Positions 35,901 through 44,499 of a DNA stretch of 64,000 bases are shown piece by piece. The position numbers were made by a program, and so were the translations under genes. Source of the stretch: Euleptes europaea (lineage: Eukaryota; Chordata; Lepidosauria; Squamata; Sphaerodactylidae); assembly GCF_029931775.1 (NCBI RefSeq), contig NC_079331.1, forward strand, positions 25,111,720 to 25,175,719. Reading direction: 5' to 3'. How positions within the stretch are numbered: the stretch's first letter is position 1; each line of letters opens with the position of its first letter. Under the pieces are notes generated by a model. It ran no database searches, was not told the DNA's origin, and saw only the letters and a program-made list of their open reading frames with translations.

Positions 35901-38788
35901 AGTACTTGAAGGGCTGTCATATGGAGGATGGTGCTGAGTTGTTTTCTGTTGCCCTGGGAGGTCGGACCAGAGCTAACGAGTTGAAATTAAATCAAAAGAG
36001 TTTCCGTCTAGACATCAGGAAGAATTTTCTAACAGTTAGAGCGGTTCCTCAGTGGAACAGGCTTCCTCGGGAGGTGGTGAGCTCTCCTTCCCTGGAGGTT
36101 TTTAAAAAGAGGCTAGATGGCCATCTGTCAGCAATGCTGATTCTATGACCTTAGGCGGATCATGAGAGGGAGGGCATCTTGGGCATATTCTGGACATGGA
36201 GTAGGGGTCACTGGGGGAGGTAGTGGTGAATTTCCTGCATTGTTCAAGGGGGTTGGACCAGATGACCCTGGTGGTCCCTTCCAGCCCTATGATTCTGCAT
36301 TGTGGAGAGAGTTGTTGGGGGCAGGCAAAGGTTTACTTACTGTCAGGGGACATTTTAGTTGGTTGTACACTGCTAGCCTACTTTTACTGTCAGAAAGCAG
36401 CAGTAAATTGCAGGCTCTGTTGGAAAAGGTTCCTTCTAATAGCCCTGGCTCCTGTGCCTGTTCATCTCTGCTACATCCGACTTTCAGAGGACAGACATCT
36501 TGGCTCTGTTTCTCGCTTCCCTCCCCTTTTGCCTCTGGGACCAGATGCTGTGTGGGTGGGGGAGGACTCTATACGGGGCTGCTGGCTGGTGGATGAGGCG
36601 GTGCTGCCATGTCACATCTTGCGCTGGGGAGGCCCAGGTTCACATCCACCCCCAGCTACCAAGCTCAGTAGGTCGCCTGAGGCCAGGCACATACTCGATG
36701 CCTGGCTTGCTGCAGTGACGATCAAATGGAAGGCAGGGAATCCTCTCTGCTGCAGAGAACTGTGTGGCTGAATTCCTTGGAGAATTAAGAAATGGGAATC
36801 AGCTGCTAGCTGTAAAAGCAGGCATGATATGTATAGACACAGATAGGTAGGTAGGTAGATAGAGATTAGTGCAGACGTAAAAATGCCAGCCTTTTGAGCA
36901 AATGCACTGTGTTACGTAGAGGTGGGAGCAGGGCCTCCTTTGTGTGGGTGCCAGAGGAGGTTCCTCCCCCTTTGCGGAATCCTCCTCCGAGTGAGCCACC
37001 GTCTGGCTTCAGGCTGGGGAAGAGCCGGGGCCGTGGGGGCATTGCTGGGCGTGCCCGGTGGCAGAGGGCCCCTCAGCAGCTGTGCCCTTGTGCTTGGCAG
37101 GGGACGGACGGCTCCACAAGGCGGTGGTGATGGGCCGGCGGGTGCACCTCATCGAGGAGGTCCAGCTCTTCCCCGCAGGGCAGCCAGTCCTCAAGCTGCT
37201 GCTGGACCCCACTCAGGTAAGGCGGAAGGGTGGGGCGGGGGAACTCCTGCCACGCCCAGCACAGGCCCCTGCTGGAGGGCAGACCAGCCCAGGCAGGTGG
37301 AGCATTTTGCCTCCACAGCACCACTGATGGGGGTGGTGGAGGGGGGTGCGGGGGGGCTCCGCCTCGGCTCACCACGGAGCTGCTTCTCCTGCCCCAGAGG
37401 AGGGCTGGCACGGCCGCAGAAGCAGGCGGGCCACAGCAGTGGTGACCCCGCCCACCCCACTCAGCCCCGCCCCTCCACCCCCACAGGGCCTGCTCTACGC
37501 TGCCTCCTATTCTGCGCTGGCGCAGCTGCCCGTTGCCAACTGCAGTCTCTACCGGAGCTGTGGGGAATGCATCCTGGCTCGGGACCCCTACTGCGCCTGG
37601 AACGGGGAAGCCTGCCGGCCTGCAGCCCTGTACCACCAGCAGCCCACAGCGTAAGTGCTTTTTTTGTGGGGGGGGGTTAGCCTTACCTCCTCCATGTACT
37701 GCTGCCCCTTGTGCTGTTTGTAAACTGCCCCCCTCCCGCTGCCCTGTCTCAGCTTGCTCTGTGGCCCTTCCTTTCCCCCCAGGCCCTGGGCCCAGGATAT
37801 TGAGACGGCCGCTGCGGGGCAGCTTTGCCAGATGGGCCATGCGGAGCTCAACCACTCAACAGGTACAGAGCAACGGGGGGTGGGGGAAGCAACGACCCTG
37901 GGAGTCGGAGAAAAGGGGGCGTTCCCTTGTCTTGCCGACAGCGGGCCAAGGCTTGCCGTCCCTTACCAGGAGGGCCCCTGCCTGCATTCACCCGCCTTTT
38001 CTATCCCCTCAGCTGCCAGGTGCCAACCCGTTTGGCTGACCCCCAACGCCGTGAAGCTGCTCCCGTGCCCCCTCCTCTCCAACCTGGCCTCCCGCCAGTG
38101 GGTGCGGGAGGGGGCTGCCCTCAATGCCTCCTTCCTGGTGCTGGCCAAAGGTGAGCTGGTGCTAGTGGGCGGCCCCCACCTGGCCGGGCGCTACGAGTGC
38201 TGGTCTCAGGAGAACGGCTTCCGCCAGCTGATGGCCATCTACTGCGTGAGGGCGGAGCGGGCAGCGCCAGGCTGGCTCGTGCCGCTCCAGGGCCCGCTGG
38301 AGACCATCATCAGCACCTCCCGGAGCACCTCTCCCGTGGCAGCGGAGGGCATCGCTGCCCTGCTGGAGGCCAAGACCTACTGGACCGAGTTCCTGGTCGT
38401 GTGCGTGCTCTTCGGGCTGACGGTGACGCTCCTGACGCTCTTCGTGTTGCATCGCCACCAGGACGCCATGAAGGCCTTCCTCAAGCAGGGCAAACGCACC
38501 AACGCTCATGCCAAGAAGCTGTGCAAAGCAGGGCTGCCCACAGAGAGCCTGCCCCTCAATGGCACCAATGCGCCCAGTGCCTTGCCAGACCACAAAGGCT
38601 ACCAGACGCTCGACGACAGACACGTGGTGAGCTCCCCCCTGCGGGAGGCCCCGGCTCCCCCCGGCACAGCCTTCCCGGGGCCTGACCAGCGGCCGCTGAG
38701 CACGCACGAAAGCTTTGTGGAGATGCTGGTTCCTTCGCAGCGGCCCCGCGTGCGCCTCGGCTCGGAGATCCGGGACTCGGTGGTGTGA
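13881..38788 (+). CDS. SEMA4B: Semaphorin-4B, complete, 14 coding exons
   Basis: Single-pass class 4 semaphorin, a cell-surface guidance/adhesion ligand. Coding exons: 13881-14004, 25467-25627, 26390-26452, 26626-26724, 27375-27486, 27731-27847, 28096-28253, 29666-29844, 30088-30238, 30412-30622, 37101-37216, 37487-37650, 37783-37862, 38013-38788. All junctions are GT-AG and phases agree, giving 836 aa, close to the roughly 830-aa mammalian protein. Visible parts: alanine/leucine signal peptide (about 1-31); Sema domain (about 42-510) with [13 protein letters not shown] and [12 protein letters not shown] module (about 514-566) with [11 protein letters not shown] and ARDPYCAW; Ig-like region (about 580-660); membrane helix (about 705-725); cytoplasmic tail ending [11 protein letters not shown], a PDZ-ligand-type end typical of SEMA4B. 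The start ATG lies in a CpG island. Intron 1 is 11.5 kb and intron 10 is 6.5 kb; both are loaded with repeats. Identity rests on remembered human sequence. Confidence 0.95.
14161..15849. other. SEMA4B intron 1: SINE scraps and A/T-rich DNA
   Basis: 14168-14190 is a GATC short repeat. 14240-14520 holds two antisense SINE fragments (CCTCACAACAACCCCGTGAGG type). 14830-15800 is A/T-rich and looks like old interspersed repeat of unknown class; no coding exon seen. Confidence 0.4.
15850..16650 (-). mobile_element. L2-like LINE relic
   Basis: Minus-strand 3' UTR-like sequence of the L2 type: GAGCCCTTGATGGCCTTGG, a CTACAGTCATGCACTCTACA-like motif and related phrases matching the layout of the element at 1-500. 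No intact frame. Confidence 0.5.
16651..18028. other. SEMA4B intron 1, no feature recognised
   Basis: G+C-rich DNA with long but unrecognised open frames on both strands (for example 17438-17974 plus and 17392-17958 minus). No domain, repeat or exon could be supported. Confidence 0.35.
18041..18289. mobile_element. Penelope-type terminal insertion forming a 105-bp inverted repeat
   Basis: A 249-bp insert with a perfect 12-bp target duplication AAACATAACAAT (18029-18040 and 18290-18301). Two arms (18071-18175 and 18187-18292, the latter including 3 nt of the duplication) are near-perfect inverted copies around an 11-bp loop. Each arm has CTGAAGA, a stem and GAAAC (hammerhead-like core) plus the CCCGGATAACCCACAAGAAC phrase common in lizard repeats. 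Assignment to Penelope-like elements rests on this layout. Confidence 0.65.
18302..18851. repeat. Old LINE-like sequence, left half
   Basis: A/T-rich sequence that resumes at 20675 after the hAT insertion and goes on to about 20885, and probably 21110-21250. The minus strand encodes scraps such as [17 protein letters not shown], reminiscent of L1 ORF2 ends. Family call is tentative. Confidence 0.4.
19011..19360. repeat. GC-rich inverted repeat with about 120-bp arms
   Basis: Left arm about 19011-19135 and right arm about 19236-19360 are imperfect inverted copies, sharing GCCGCCGCCCCACCCAGGCG, CCACCGGCCGCTCA and CGAGGGCTGCCCTG. The loop is about 100 bp of CCTCCGCCCC-rich DNA. It lies wholly inside the hAT element. 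Confidence 0.8.
19412..20300. repeat. Minisatellite, about 96-bp unit, nine full copies plus a partial
   Basis: Ten starts of CTTGCCACTSAGATGCACA occur near 19413, 19508, 19608, 19703, 19800, 19899, 19998, 20091, 20187 and 20281. Each unit has CATTTACCCCATCCAGA, CTCAAAACTGCAT, a G run of 7 to about 14 and TGTCTATTTGTGAAAGAG. Units are almost identical except for G-run length and a few substitutions, implying recent expansion. Confidence 0.93.
20890..20963. repeat. (GA)n microsatellite
   Basis: About 36 uninterrupted GA units, followed by a G+C-rich 150-bp block (to about 21100) that interrupts the surrounding A/T-rich repeat and may be a separate insertion. Confidence 0.95.
21285..21440 (-). 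mobile_element. tRNA-SINE, antisense, degenerate
   Basis: Body GGTCACCCAGCCAGCTTCCATGG with a decayed head at the right end, as in the 24597-type SINE. Confidence 0.55.
21638..21895 (-). mobile_element. CR1 LINE 3' end
   Basis: CATAGAATCATAGAATCGTG at the left is the CR1 terminal octamer repeat in reverse; the body matches the CR1 ends at 10505 and 31551. Confidence 0.75.
21896..23335. other. SEMA4B intron 1, no feature recognised
   Basis: G+C-rich, with long overlapping open frames on both strands (21971-22699 plus, 21877-22506 minus, 22712-23380 plus) that show no known domain. Probably non-coding intron. Confidence 0.35.
23336..24482 (+). mobile_element. CR1 LINE 3' end split by a 650-bp insertion
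   Basis: CR1 sequence (TCTATAAAATTATGCATGG) stops at 23377 and resumes at about 24024 (CATGGTGTGGAGAGAGGG), running to the tail TTAGGTTCTTATG. The right part encodes [16 protein letters not shown], typical of the CR1 3' region. Confidence 0.75.
23378..24023. mobile_element. Unclassified insertion inside CR1, about 646 bp
   Basis: Bounded by a 5-bp CATGG duplication; the ends are GTAAC and TTACA. It carries AATAAA 20-25 bp before its right end and a pyrimidine-rich middle. No coding capacity recognised. It may be a solo LTR-like or short DNA element; family unknown. Confidence 0.5.
24597..24830 (+). mobile_element. tRNA-derived SINE
   Basis: Head GGTGTAGTGGTTAGAGTGTT (box A) and CAGGTTCAAATCCCC (box B), body to GGTATAAATGAAGTACATAA. 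Polymerase III promoter boxes are readable. Confidence 0.8.
24893..25183 (+). mobile_element. tRNA-derived SINE with internally repeated head segment
   Basis: Head GTGGTGTAGTGGTTAAGAGC and GGGTTTGATTCCCC, followed by a second copy of the GACTCTGATCTGGAGAACC segment, then a body ending GTATAAAACCCAACTTTTCTTC. Lies about 280 bp before SEMA4B exon 2. Confidence 0.85.
28575..29015 (+). mobile_element. CR1 LINE relic in SEMA4B intron 7
   Basis: Diverged CR1 3' sequence: TTGTACAGCTCTGCCGTGCAG, CACAAAATTATGCATGGGGT, TGGGATTTGCTGCTGCCAGG. Many changes. Confidence 0.6.
31551..31985 (-). mobile_element. CR1 LINE 3' end in SEMA4B intron 10
   Basis: CATAGAAACATAGAGCTGG and CATCTAGTCCAACCC mark the reversed CR1 tail; similarity fades after about 31960. 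Confidence 0.75.
32630..33475 (-). mobile_element. CR1 LINE fragment
   Basis: Reversed CR1 3' sequence, with minus-strand frames such as [20 protein letters not shown] (32971-33171) and the tail near 32640. Confidence 0.7.
33478..33772 (+). mobile_element. tRNA-derived SINE, full length
   Basis: Head CGTGGTATAGTGGTTAAGAG and GAGGTTTGATTCCCC, a duplicated half-head as in the 24893 copy, body GTAAGCCGGTTTGATTCTCC, and a CTTCTTC tail. Confidence 0.85.
34664..34872 (-). mobile_element. tRNA-derived squamate SINE inside CR1
   Basis: Same family as at 7095 and 10531; tRNA head at the right end on the minus strand. Short TCCTCAT direct repeats flank it. Confidence 0.85.
34932..35199 (+). mobile_element. 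Sauria-type tRNA SINE inside CR1
   Basis: Perfect 13-bp target duplication TTACTGTTAGGTG (34919-34931, 35200-35212). Head CCCGGTGGTGCAGAGTGG, box B GAGTTCAATCCC, tail ATGGGTCAGGAATGACCCGG and a TTTACC end. Nearly intact. Confidence 0.88.
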
Positions 38789-39809
38789 GCGGAGTGGTTC
38801 TTACCCGACGGATCCTGCTGTGCTGCCTGGGGGGCTGGCTGGGTTTCTCGTGCCACCCGCCCTCTCTGAACTGAACCCAGAGCTAGAACAAGCCATGTGT
38901 GGGTGATGCCCCCAGACTGTGGGGCGGCAGGTTTAAGTGCTGCTGCCGCAGAAGGACAAGAAGCCGCACAGCTTGCTGGATAACGTTCCCCTTCGCTAAG
39001 GGGCAGGGGGAGCTGCTAAAGGAAAGGTTCGGGCTGCACAGCCGGGCTGGAAAAACTTGAGGACTTGTGACCAGCCCCCGGAGCAATAGCGGGAGGCACA
39101 GCCCAAGAGGCCCCTGGCGCCTGTGCTCCCCCCCAGACCCACCCACTCTGGCACCACTGGCAATAGGAGAGATCTGCCCAGCTGCAGACCGCAAAGGGGA
39201 GAGAGAGGAGCAGATGCTGAAGGGGTGGGGTGGGTGCCGCGTTTGCCCATCTGTGGTAGGAGAGAAACGCGCGTTTCTTTGCGGGTTGGGGGGGGAAGTC
39301 CACGTCTAGCAGTGACCAATGCCGTCTATGTCTCTCTTTGACTTGCCATGTTGTCTGAATGTCTCAAAATGTGAATTCTTCCTGGCCGGAGCCACGCTAG
39401 AGTACAGATGCACCCCTTTCCCCACATTCTTGCAAAAGAGGTTTTCTTTATTGTGTGCATTGACATAAAGAGAACATGTTTTTTTCGGCAGCTGTGTAGG
39501 CCTGGCTTCCTTTTGGACCCAGCACCTGGTTCACTTGCCACTGGGTGGGGGGAACAGGTCTCCCTTGCCCCTTTTCAGTGTCTGGTCATGCCCTGCCCCC
39601 TGCTACCATCACCTTTATCTCAGGCAGCCCTCAGCTGCCGCCCACCCCCCACTCCCCAATGAGGGCAGGGGCTATTTTTGGTTTTGCCAGAAAAGGAAAT
39701 GACATCTCCAGCCCTGCCACCCCACCCCCACCCGTTTCTCAGATAAGGGAAGCTCCAGCACTCGACTGTAGCTGCTGGATTGGTTGCAAAGGGAGGCCAG
39801 AGACGCGAC

Positions 39810-39815
39810 AATAAA
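39810..39815 (+). terminator. SEMA4B: Poly(A) signal AATAAA of SEMA4B
   Basis: First canonical AATAAA found downstream of the SEMA4B stop, giving a 3' UTR of about 1.05 kb. It lies 33 bp before the opposite-strand signal assigned to CIB1, so the two mature 3' ends probably overlap. Confidence 0.7.
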
Positions 39816-39848
39816 CGCCACTGTACTTAACAGGTTTAGCTCCTGAGC

Positions 39849-39854
39849 TTTATT
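39849..39854 (-). terminator. CIB1: Poly(A) signal of CIB1 (TTTATT on + strand)
   Basis: Reading the minus strand, AATAAA occurs here about 550 nt beyond the CIB1 stop codon at 40403. Cleavage 15-30 nt further on would fall at about 39820-39835, inside the region where SEMA4B transcripts are expected to be cleaved. Confidence 0.65.
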
Positions 39855-40402
39855 AGTATTCCGGGCAGAGGCCGGAAGGGGCCATAACTGAGGCTGTAAG
39901 ACAAGTGGCAGCGGCAACAGCCTCCCTCCTTCCACAGAAAGAGCTTCCCCATCAATCACAGGCTCCTCCAAACAGAGCTGGACGCAGGGGCAGGCCTAAC
40001 TCTTCTTGTGCAAAGTTCTCCCACCATGGAATGGAAAGCAGGCAGCACCAGACGGGATCGCTGAGGTCAAGGCACAGAGTGACTTCCTACGGCAAAACCC
40101 CAGGGCAACCAGCCAAGGGTGGACTCTTGCAGCTCCTCCACAAGTGATCAAGGCCTCACTGAGAAGCTGACTCAGGACCCCCATGACCTGGCTACCTTGA
40201 AGCAGGCAGGTGCAGCTTGACTTAAGGCACGAAAACTCAGAGCAGGACATGAGAAAAAGAACAGCGGGGGGGGGGGGGGGAGAGACGTGTCCTGTTGACC
40301 TCCCCTCCTGACAGAACAGTTGCCAACCCCTACTTGGCTCGAAAGGAGTCACGTCGGAGAGAAGTGGGCAAGAAAGGGGTCTTCAGGAGCCACAGCAAGG
40401 CC

Positions 40403-42692
40403 TCACAGCACAATTTTAAAGGAGCTGAAAGAGAAGGGAAGGTGAGGTTGGCTCCAGCCCACTGGGGGGGGGGGACCCTCAAGCCCAGCCCAAAGGGCAG
40501 AACAGCAGGCATTACCTGGGGAAGTCAGGTGAGCGTGAAATGATATGCTGAAACTCTGAGAGGTTGATGGTCCCGTCCTTGTCGATATCTGACTCTTCCA
40601 GGATCTGCAGGAAACAAGGCAGCCTTGGAGGGCCAGAGTGGGGGGGACACACCCTCCCCCCCAGTTCTCCTCCAGGCCAGAAGCAGCGTGGCCCCCCCCA
40701 GCATCACCATCTGGGCACTCACGTTCTGGATGAGCTGGTCCATCTCCACAGGGCTGAGCCGGCTTTGTTCTCCTTCCCCTGTCAGGCAGTTCACCAGATT
40801 CTCCAGGTCCTTCTTGTCCAGCGTCCCGTCGTCATCAAAATCTTGAAGGACAAGCAGGGCAAGAAGGGCCAGTTATGCTGTGTGAGTGACTTGTGCGGAG
40901 GTCTCGCAGGAGGGAGCACCCCAGAGACTTGCATCTTCCCAGTTGCAAGGAGGGGGGGGCGGCAAAAGTACCCCTCTTCTTGTAGCAGCTCTGCTTCCAG
41001 GGGTTGCAGGCAACCTGGAAGAAGAGCTGGACTCTGCTAACGTCCTTGGCAAGCAGGTGGCCCGGTCCAGAGACCTTCCCTGAACACTGCTCAGCATGTG
41101 ATATTGGGTTGGGACTGCACAGAACCTTGCTCAGTAGATTCCATAGATTAGTTGGGGGAAGGATCTGCTGAGCTGGAAAGTTCCCTCCACTCCCAAGTTT
41201 ATCACATTTTAATCTGGCTTTTCCTCCAAGAAGCTCAAGCTGTGCATGAAATTCCCCTCCTCCTATTTTATCCTCACAACAGCCCTGCGAGGTAGATCTG
41301 GCTGACAGCACTGGGCTCAAGGTCAAACTGAGAGGAGGTTGGAAGGTGTGGTCTGCTGCCTGACTGCTACCCCGTGGTGGCTCTCTAGGTCTTTTGAGGG
41401 AGACAGAAAAAGGTGCACCAGTGTGCACCCCCACCAGTTCCTGCGCAGGTGCTGGCTCTTTCTCTCTCAAGCTGCAGGGCTCCCTCTTACTTCTGTCAGC
41501 ATGGCGTAGTAGTTAAGAGCAGTGGTTTGGAGCGGTGAACTCTGATCTGGAGAACTGGGTTTGATTCCCCGCTCCTCCACATGAAGCCAGCTGGGTGACC
41601 TTAAGCTAGTTACAGCTCTGCTAGAGCTCTCAGCCCCACCTCCCTCACAGGGTGTCTGTTGTGGGGAGGGGAAGGGAAGGTGATTGTAGGCCGGTTTAAT
41701 TCTTCCTTAAGTGGTAGAGAAAGTCGGTGTATAAAACCCAACTCCTCCTCCTTTTACTCACCAAAGATCCGGAAGGCATAGTGTGACTTGATTTCTGGTG
41801 AGGCGGCGTCACTGAAGACGCTCAACATATCCAGGAAGTCCTCAAAGGACAGGCTGCCTCCCCCGTCGGCGGCCGTAGAGAAGACGCGGCAGATCCGATG
41901 GCCGAAGGGATTTGCCTGGCGGCCCAAGAGCAGCAGCAGTTTTCTCAAGGGTTCCCAAGCCCACCCTGTCCGCTTGAGACCCCGGCAGCACAGATGGAGT
42001 CTGGCTTCGCTAAGGCTGCTGCTGTGGGGAGTGTCAGGCTCTCAGAAAGAGAGCGCCCCCCCCCCGCACAGAAGTTCCTTTCCCTCTGCCGGTGGGGTGC
42101 GCCTGGGGCTCCAGGCAGCTCCTCGGGTGCAAGCGACCACCCCGCCACCGCACTGCTGGCTCTGCAGACCCCAGCGCAGCGGGAAGGCCCCTCCCCCGAG
42201 CCAATCTCTCCCTCCCCCCCGCCCCGGCCTACCCGCAGCTCGGGCAGCATCAGCATCTTGCTCCGGGGGAGCCTGGTCAGCAAAGCGCGCTCCCGCTCCT
42301 CCTTGGGCAGCAGCTCGCTGAATCGCCGGTGAGCGCTGCAAGACAAAGCGGCCTTGCTGGGGCGGCGGGGGGGGGGGGGGGGAGGGAGACTTCCGAGCCT
42401 CCGGCCTGCTTCAGCAAGCAGAGGCCGGCGCCAGCCCTCAGCGCTGGAGCAGGGCCGCGACGAAAAGCTGCCCGCCCGCGGCCGGCCCCGCCCCGGGCTA
42501 CTCACAGTAGGATCTCCTGCTTGCTCAGGAAGGTCAGCTCCTAGGGAGGGGGAAGGGAAGAAGGGGGGAGGGTGAATGGCGGCCGTCAGCTGCCGGCCCA
42601 GGAGCCCCCCGCCCCGCCCCGCCCCGCCCCGCCCGCCCCACCTGGTACTCGCTCAGCAGGTCCCGCGGCAGGTGGCTGCCCGAGCCCCCCAT
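40403..42692 (-). CDS. CIB1: Calcium and integrin-binding protein 1, complete, 7 coding exons
   Basis: EF-hand calcium sensor that binds the integrin alpha-IIb tail and many kinases. Minus-strand coding exons in reading order: 42692-42642, 42540-42506, 42335-42233, 41915-41762, 40841-40723, 40604-40516, 40424-40403, all GT-AG, 190 aa (human 191). The protein starts MGGSGS, with Gly2 available for N-myristoylation, and ends SSFKIVL exactly as in mammals. The two metal-binding EF loops are intact: [12 protein letters not shown] (about 115-126) and [12 protein letters not shown] (about 160-171); the first two hands lack canonical loops, as known for the family. The last coding exon is only 22 nt. 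CIB1 is convergent with SEMA4B and divergent from GDPGP1. A tRNA-type SINE in intron 4 ends next to the donor site of exon 4. Confidence 0.95.
41503..41752 (+). mobile_element. tRNA-derived SINE in CIB1 intron 4
   Basis: Head AGCATGGCGTAGTAGTTAAG and GGGTTTGATTCCCC, body GTAGGCCGGTTTAATTC, tail ACCCAACTCCTCCTCC. The tail ends about 5-10 bp from the CIB1 exon-4 donor (GTGAGT, 41761-41756 on the minus strand). Confidence 0.85.
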
Positions 42693-42966
42693 GGCCGCGC
42701 ACTCGGCCGCGCTTCCTCCTCCTCCTCCTCCTCCTCCGCGCGCCCTTCCCCGTCCGCCTGCAGGTGCCCGGCCCTGTCCGGAGGCGGGACCCGCTCGCCC
42801 CACGCCTCCTCCGGATCCGGCCTCGTCGCCTCCGCAGGGCAGAGCGGCGGCGGCGGCAGCTCAGGCGGGAGCGCGCGTGCCGCCGAGGAGGAGGAGGAGG
42901 AGGGCGGAAGGCCTCCGCCGCACAAGGCCGGGAGCCCGGGCAGGCGGGCTCGTAGCCTCCCTGCGC
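42693..42966. promoter_or_regulatory. Bidirectional CpG promoter between CIB1 and GDPGP1
   Basis: Only 274 bp separate the divergent start codons of CIB1 (minus) and GDPGP1 (plus). The interval is CpG-rich, has no TATA box and contains GC-box-like runs, the usual build of a shared housekeeping promoter. The CpG block continues into both first exons and the GC-repeat tract around 42600-42640. Confidence 0.7.
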
Positions 42967-44092
42967 ATGGCGGCAGGCGGCCGAGCCGCCCCGGAGCCTC
43001 CGCCGCCGCCGGGCGGGCCGGGCGCTGGCGCGGAGGTGTTCGCCTACACGCCCGCGGACTTTGTGCGGCAGGGGGCGGCGTGGGCGGGGGGCGGCGGCGC
43101 GCCGTCCCCTTTCGACGTGGCCCTGCAGCGCGGCTGGGCGGACCGCGTGGCGCGGGGGCTCTTCCGCTACCGGCTGGGGGAGCTGCGCACGCGGCTCCTG
43201 CCCGGGCCCGCCGGCTTCGTGGCGCAGCTCAACCCGCGGCGGGGCTGGGACCGCAGGCCGCCCCAGGAGGCGCGCAGCGTCCGGCAGCCCTTCGACCCGC
43301 GCCGCTTCAACTTCACGCGCCTCCGGCCGGGCGAGGTGCTCTTCGCCCTGGCCCCCCGCCACCGCCCGCGCGGCCCGCCGCCGGTGCTGGTGGCCATCAA
43401 CGTGAGCCCGCTGGAGCAGGGCCACGTGCTGCTGCTGCCCGAGCCCGGGCGGGGGCTGCCGCAGGTGCTGACGGCCGAGGCGCTGCTGGCGGGGCTGGAG
43501 GCGCTGCTGCTGAGCGGGCGGGCCGCCTTCCGCCTGGGCTTCAACAGCCTGGGCGCCGGCGCCTCCGTCAACCACCTCCACCTGCACGCCTACTACCTGG
43601 CGCGCGAGCTGCGCGTGGAGACGGCGCCCTGCCGGCCCCTGCGGCCCGCCGCCGGCCTCCACCTGCTGCACGGCGTCCCGGCGCCGGGCCTCCTCTTCTA
43701 CTGCCCGGCCGGCGGGGACGGGCTGGAGCAGCTGGCGCGCCGCGTCTGCCGCCTCACCGACCACCTGGCCCGGCACGAGGTGGCGCACAACCTCTTCGCC
43801 ACGCGCGGGGCCGCGCCCGAAGGGGGAGAGGAGGAGGGGGGCGGCGGCGGCGGGGGCGCGCCCGGGCGTCCGCGTCATCCTCTGGCCCCGGCGGGTCTCC
43901 TTCGGCGCCAAGGACGGCGCCGCCTTCAACGTGGCCCTGTGCGAGCTGGCCGGACACCTGCCCCTCAAGACGGCCGCCGACTTCGAGGCGCTCACCGAGG
44001 ACTCCGCCCGGCGCCTCATCCAGGCGCAACTCCTGCCCGACGACCGCTTCGCCCAGCTGCAGCGCGAACTGGTGGCGCTCCTCGAGGGGTGA
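42967..44092 (+). CDS. GDPGP1: GDP-D-glucose phosphorylase 1, single exon, apparent frame change
   Basis: Cytosolic enzyme that splits GDP-D-glucose with phosphate into GDP and glucose-1-phosphate, thought to clear a mis-made nucleotide sugar. A single exon, as in mammals. The first frame runs from ATG 42967 and contains [33 protein letters not shown], then GFNSLG and the HLHLH motif (about residues 203-207) that carries the catalytic histidine, then AHNLFATRG. Around 43830-43880, in a run of GGC/GGA repeats, the homologous sequence moves to another frame (VRVILWPRR, then [14 protein letters not shown]) and ends at TGA 44090-44092. The 1126-nt span leaves one extra base, so there is one net frame change: a real lesion or a sequencing/assembly slip in GC-rich DNA. 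The rest looks fully conserved, which favours the latter. Confidence 0.88.
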
Positions 44093-44499
44093 CCCGCCCC
44101 GCCGCCCCCCCCGCCCCCGGACGTCCGCGCGAGAGAGGAGCCGCTGCCCGCCCGGCGTCGGCCGCCCCCCCCCTCGGCGCAGAGGGCAGCGAAGCCCCAG
44201 CTTTGGCGCGAGGCCGGCCCGACGCCCCCCTTGCTCTGCCCCCAGAACCGGGTTTTTTTTGGGGGGGGGCTTCACAAGCGACGGTGCCCCCCTGGTGTCT
44301 GCAGCGCCCAGGCCCGGGGGTCCCTGGACTCCCCCCTCCCCCGGGGGGGCACCGCCGTAGGCTCTCTTCGAAACAGCACTACGCTGCAAGGGGGGGCGCG
44401 AAAAATGGGGGCGTGGCAGGAGTTGGGAACGGAGCCTCCACGCGTAGGAGCAGAAGCCTGAGCGAGCCCCGGCCCTCCCGGATATCCGGCCGCACGGTT

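Larger units (their letters stand above)
34180..36295 (+). mobile_element. CR1 LINE, about 1.6 kb, with two nested SINEs
   Basis: Encodes CR1 reverse-transcriptase pieces, including [20 protein letters not shown] and FVDDTKLGG (palm YxDD variant, near 35290-35410) and [19 protein letters not shown]. Ends GATTCTGCATTG. Frame is disrupted. SINEs at 34664-34872 and 34932-35199 are younger. Confidence 0.88.

Noticed and set aside
35245-36148. Functional reverse-transcriptase gene
   Set aside because: The frame is broken and SINEs interrupt the element; it is a dead CR1 copy.
42586-44019. Long minus-strand open frame (477 codons) over GDPGP1 and CIB1 exon 1
   Set aside because: It lies opposite GDPGP1 in very G+C-rich DNA where stops are rare; no recognised domain and arginine/alanine-rich noise composition.
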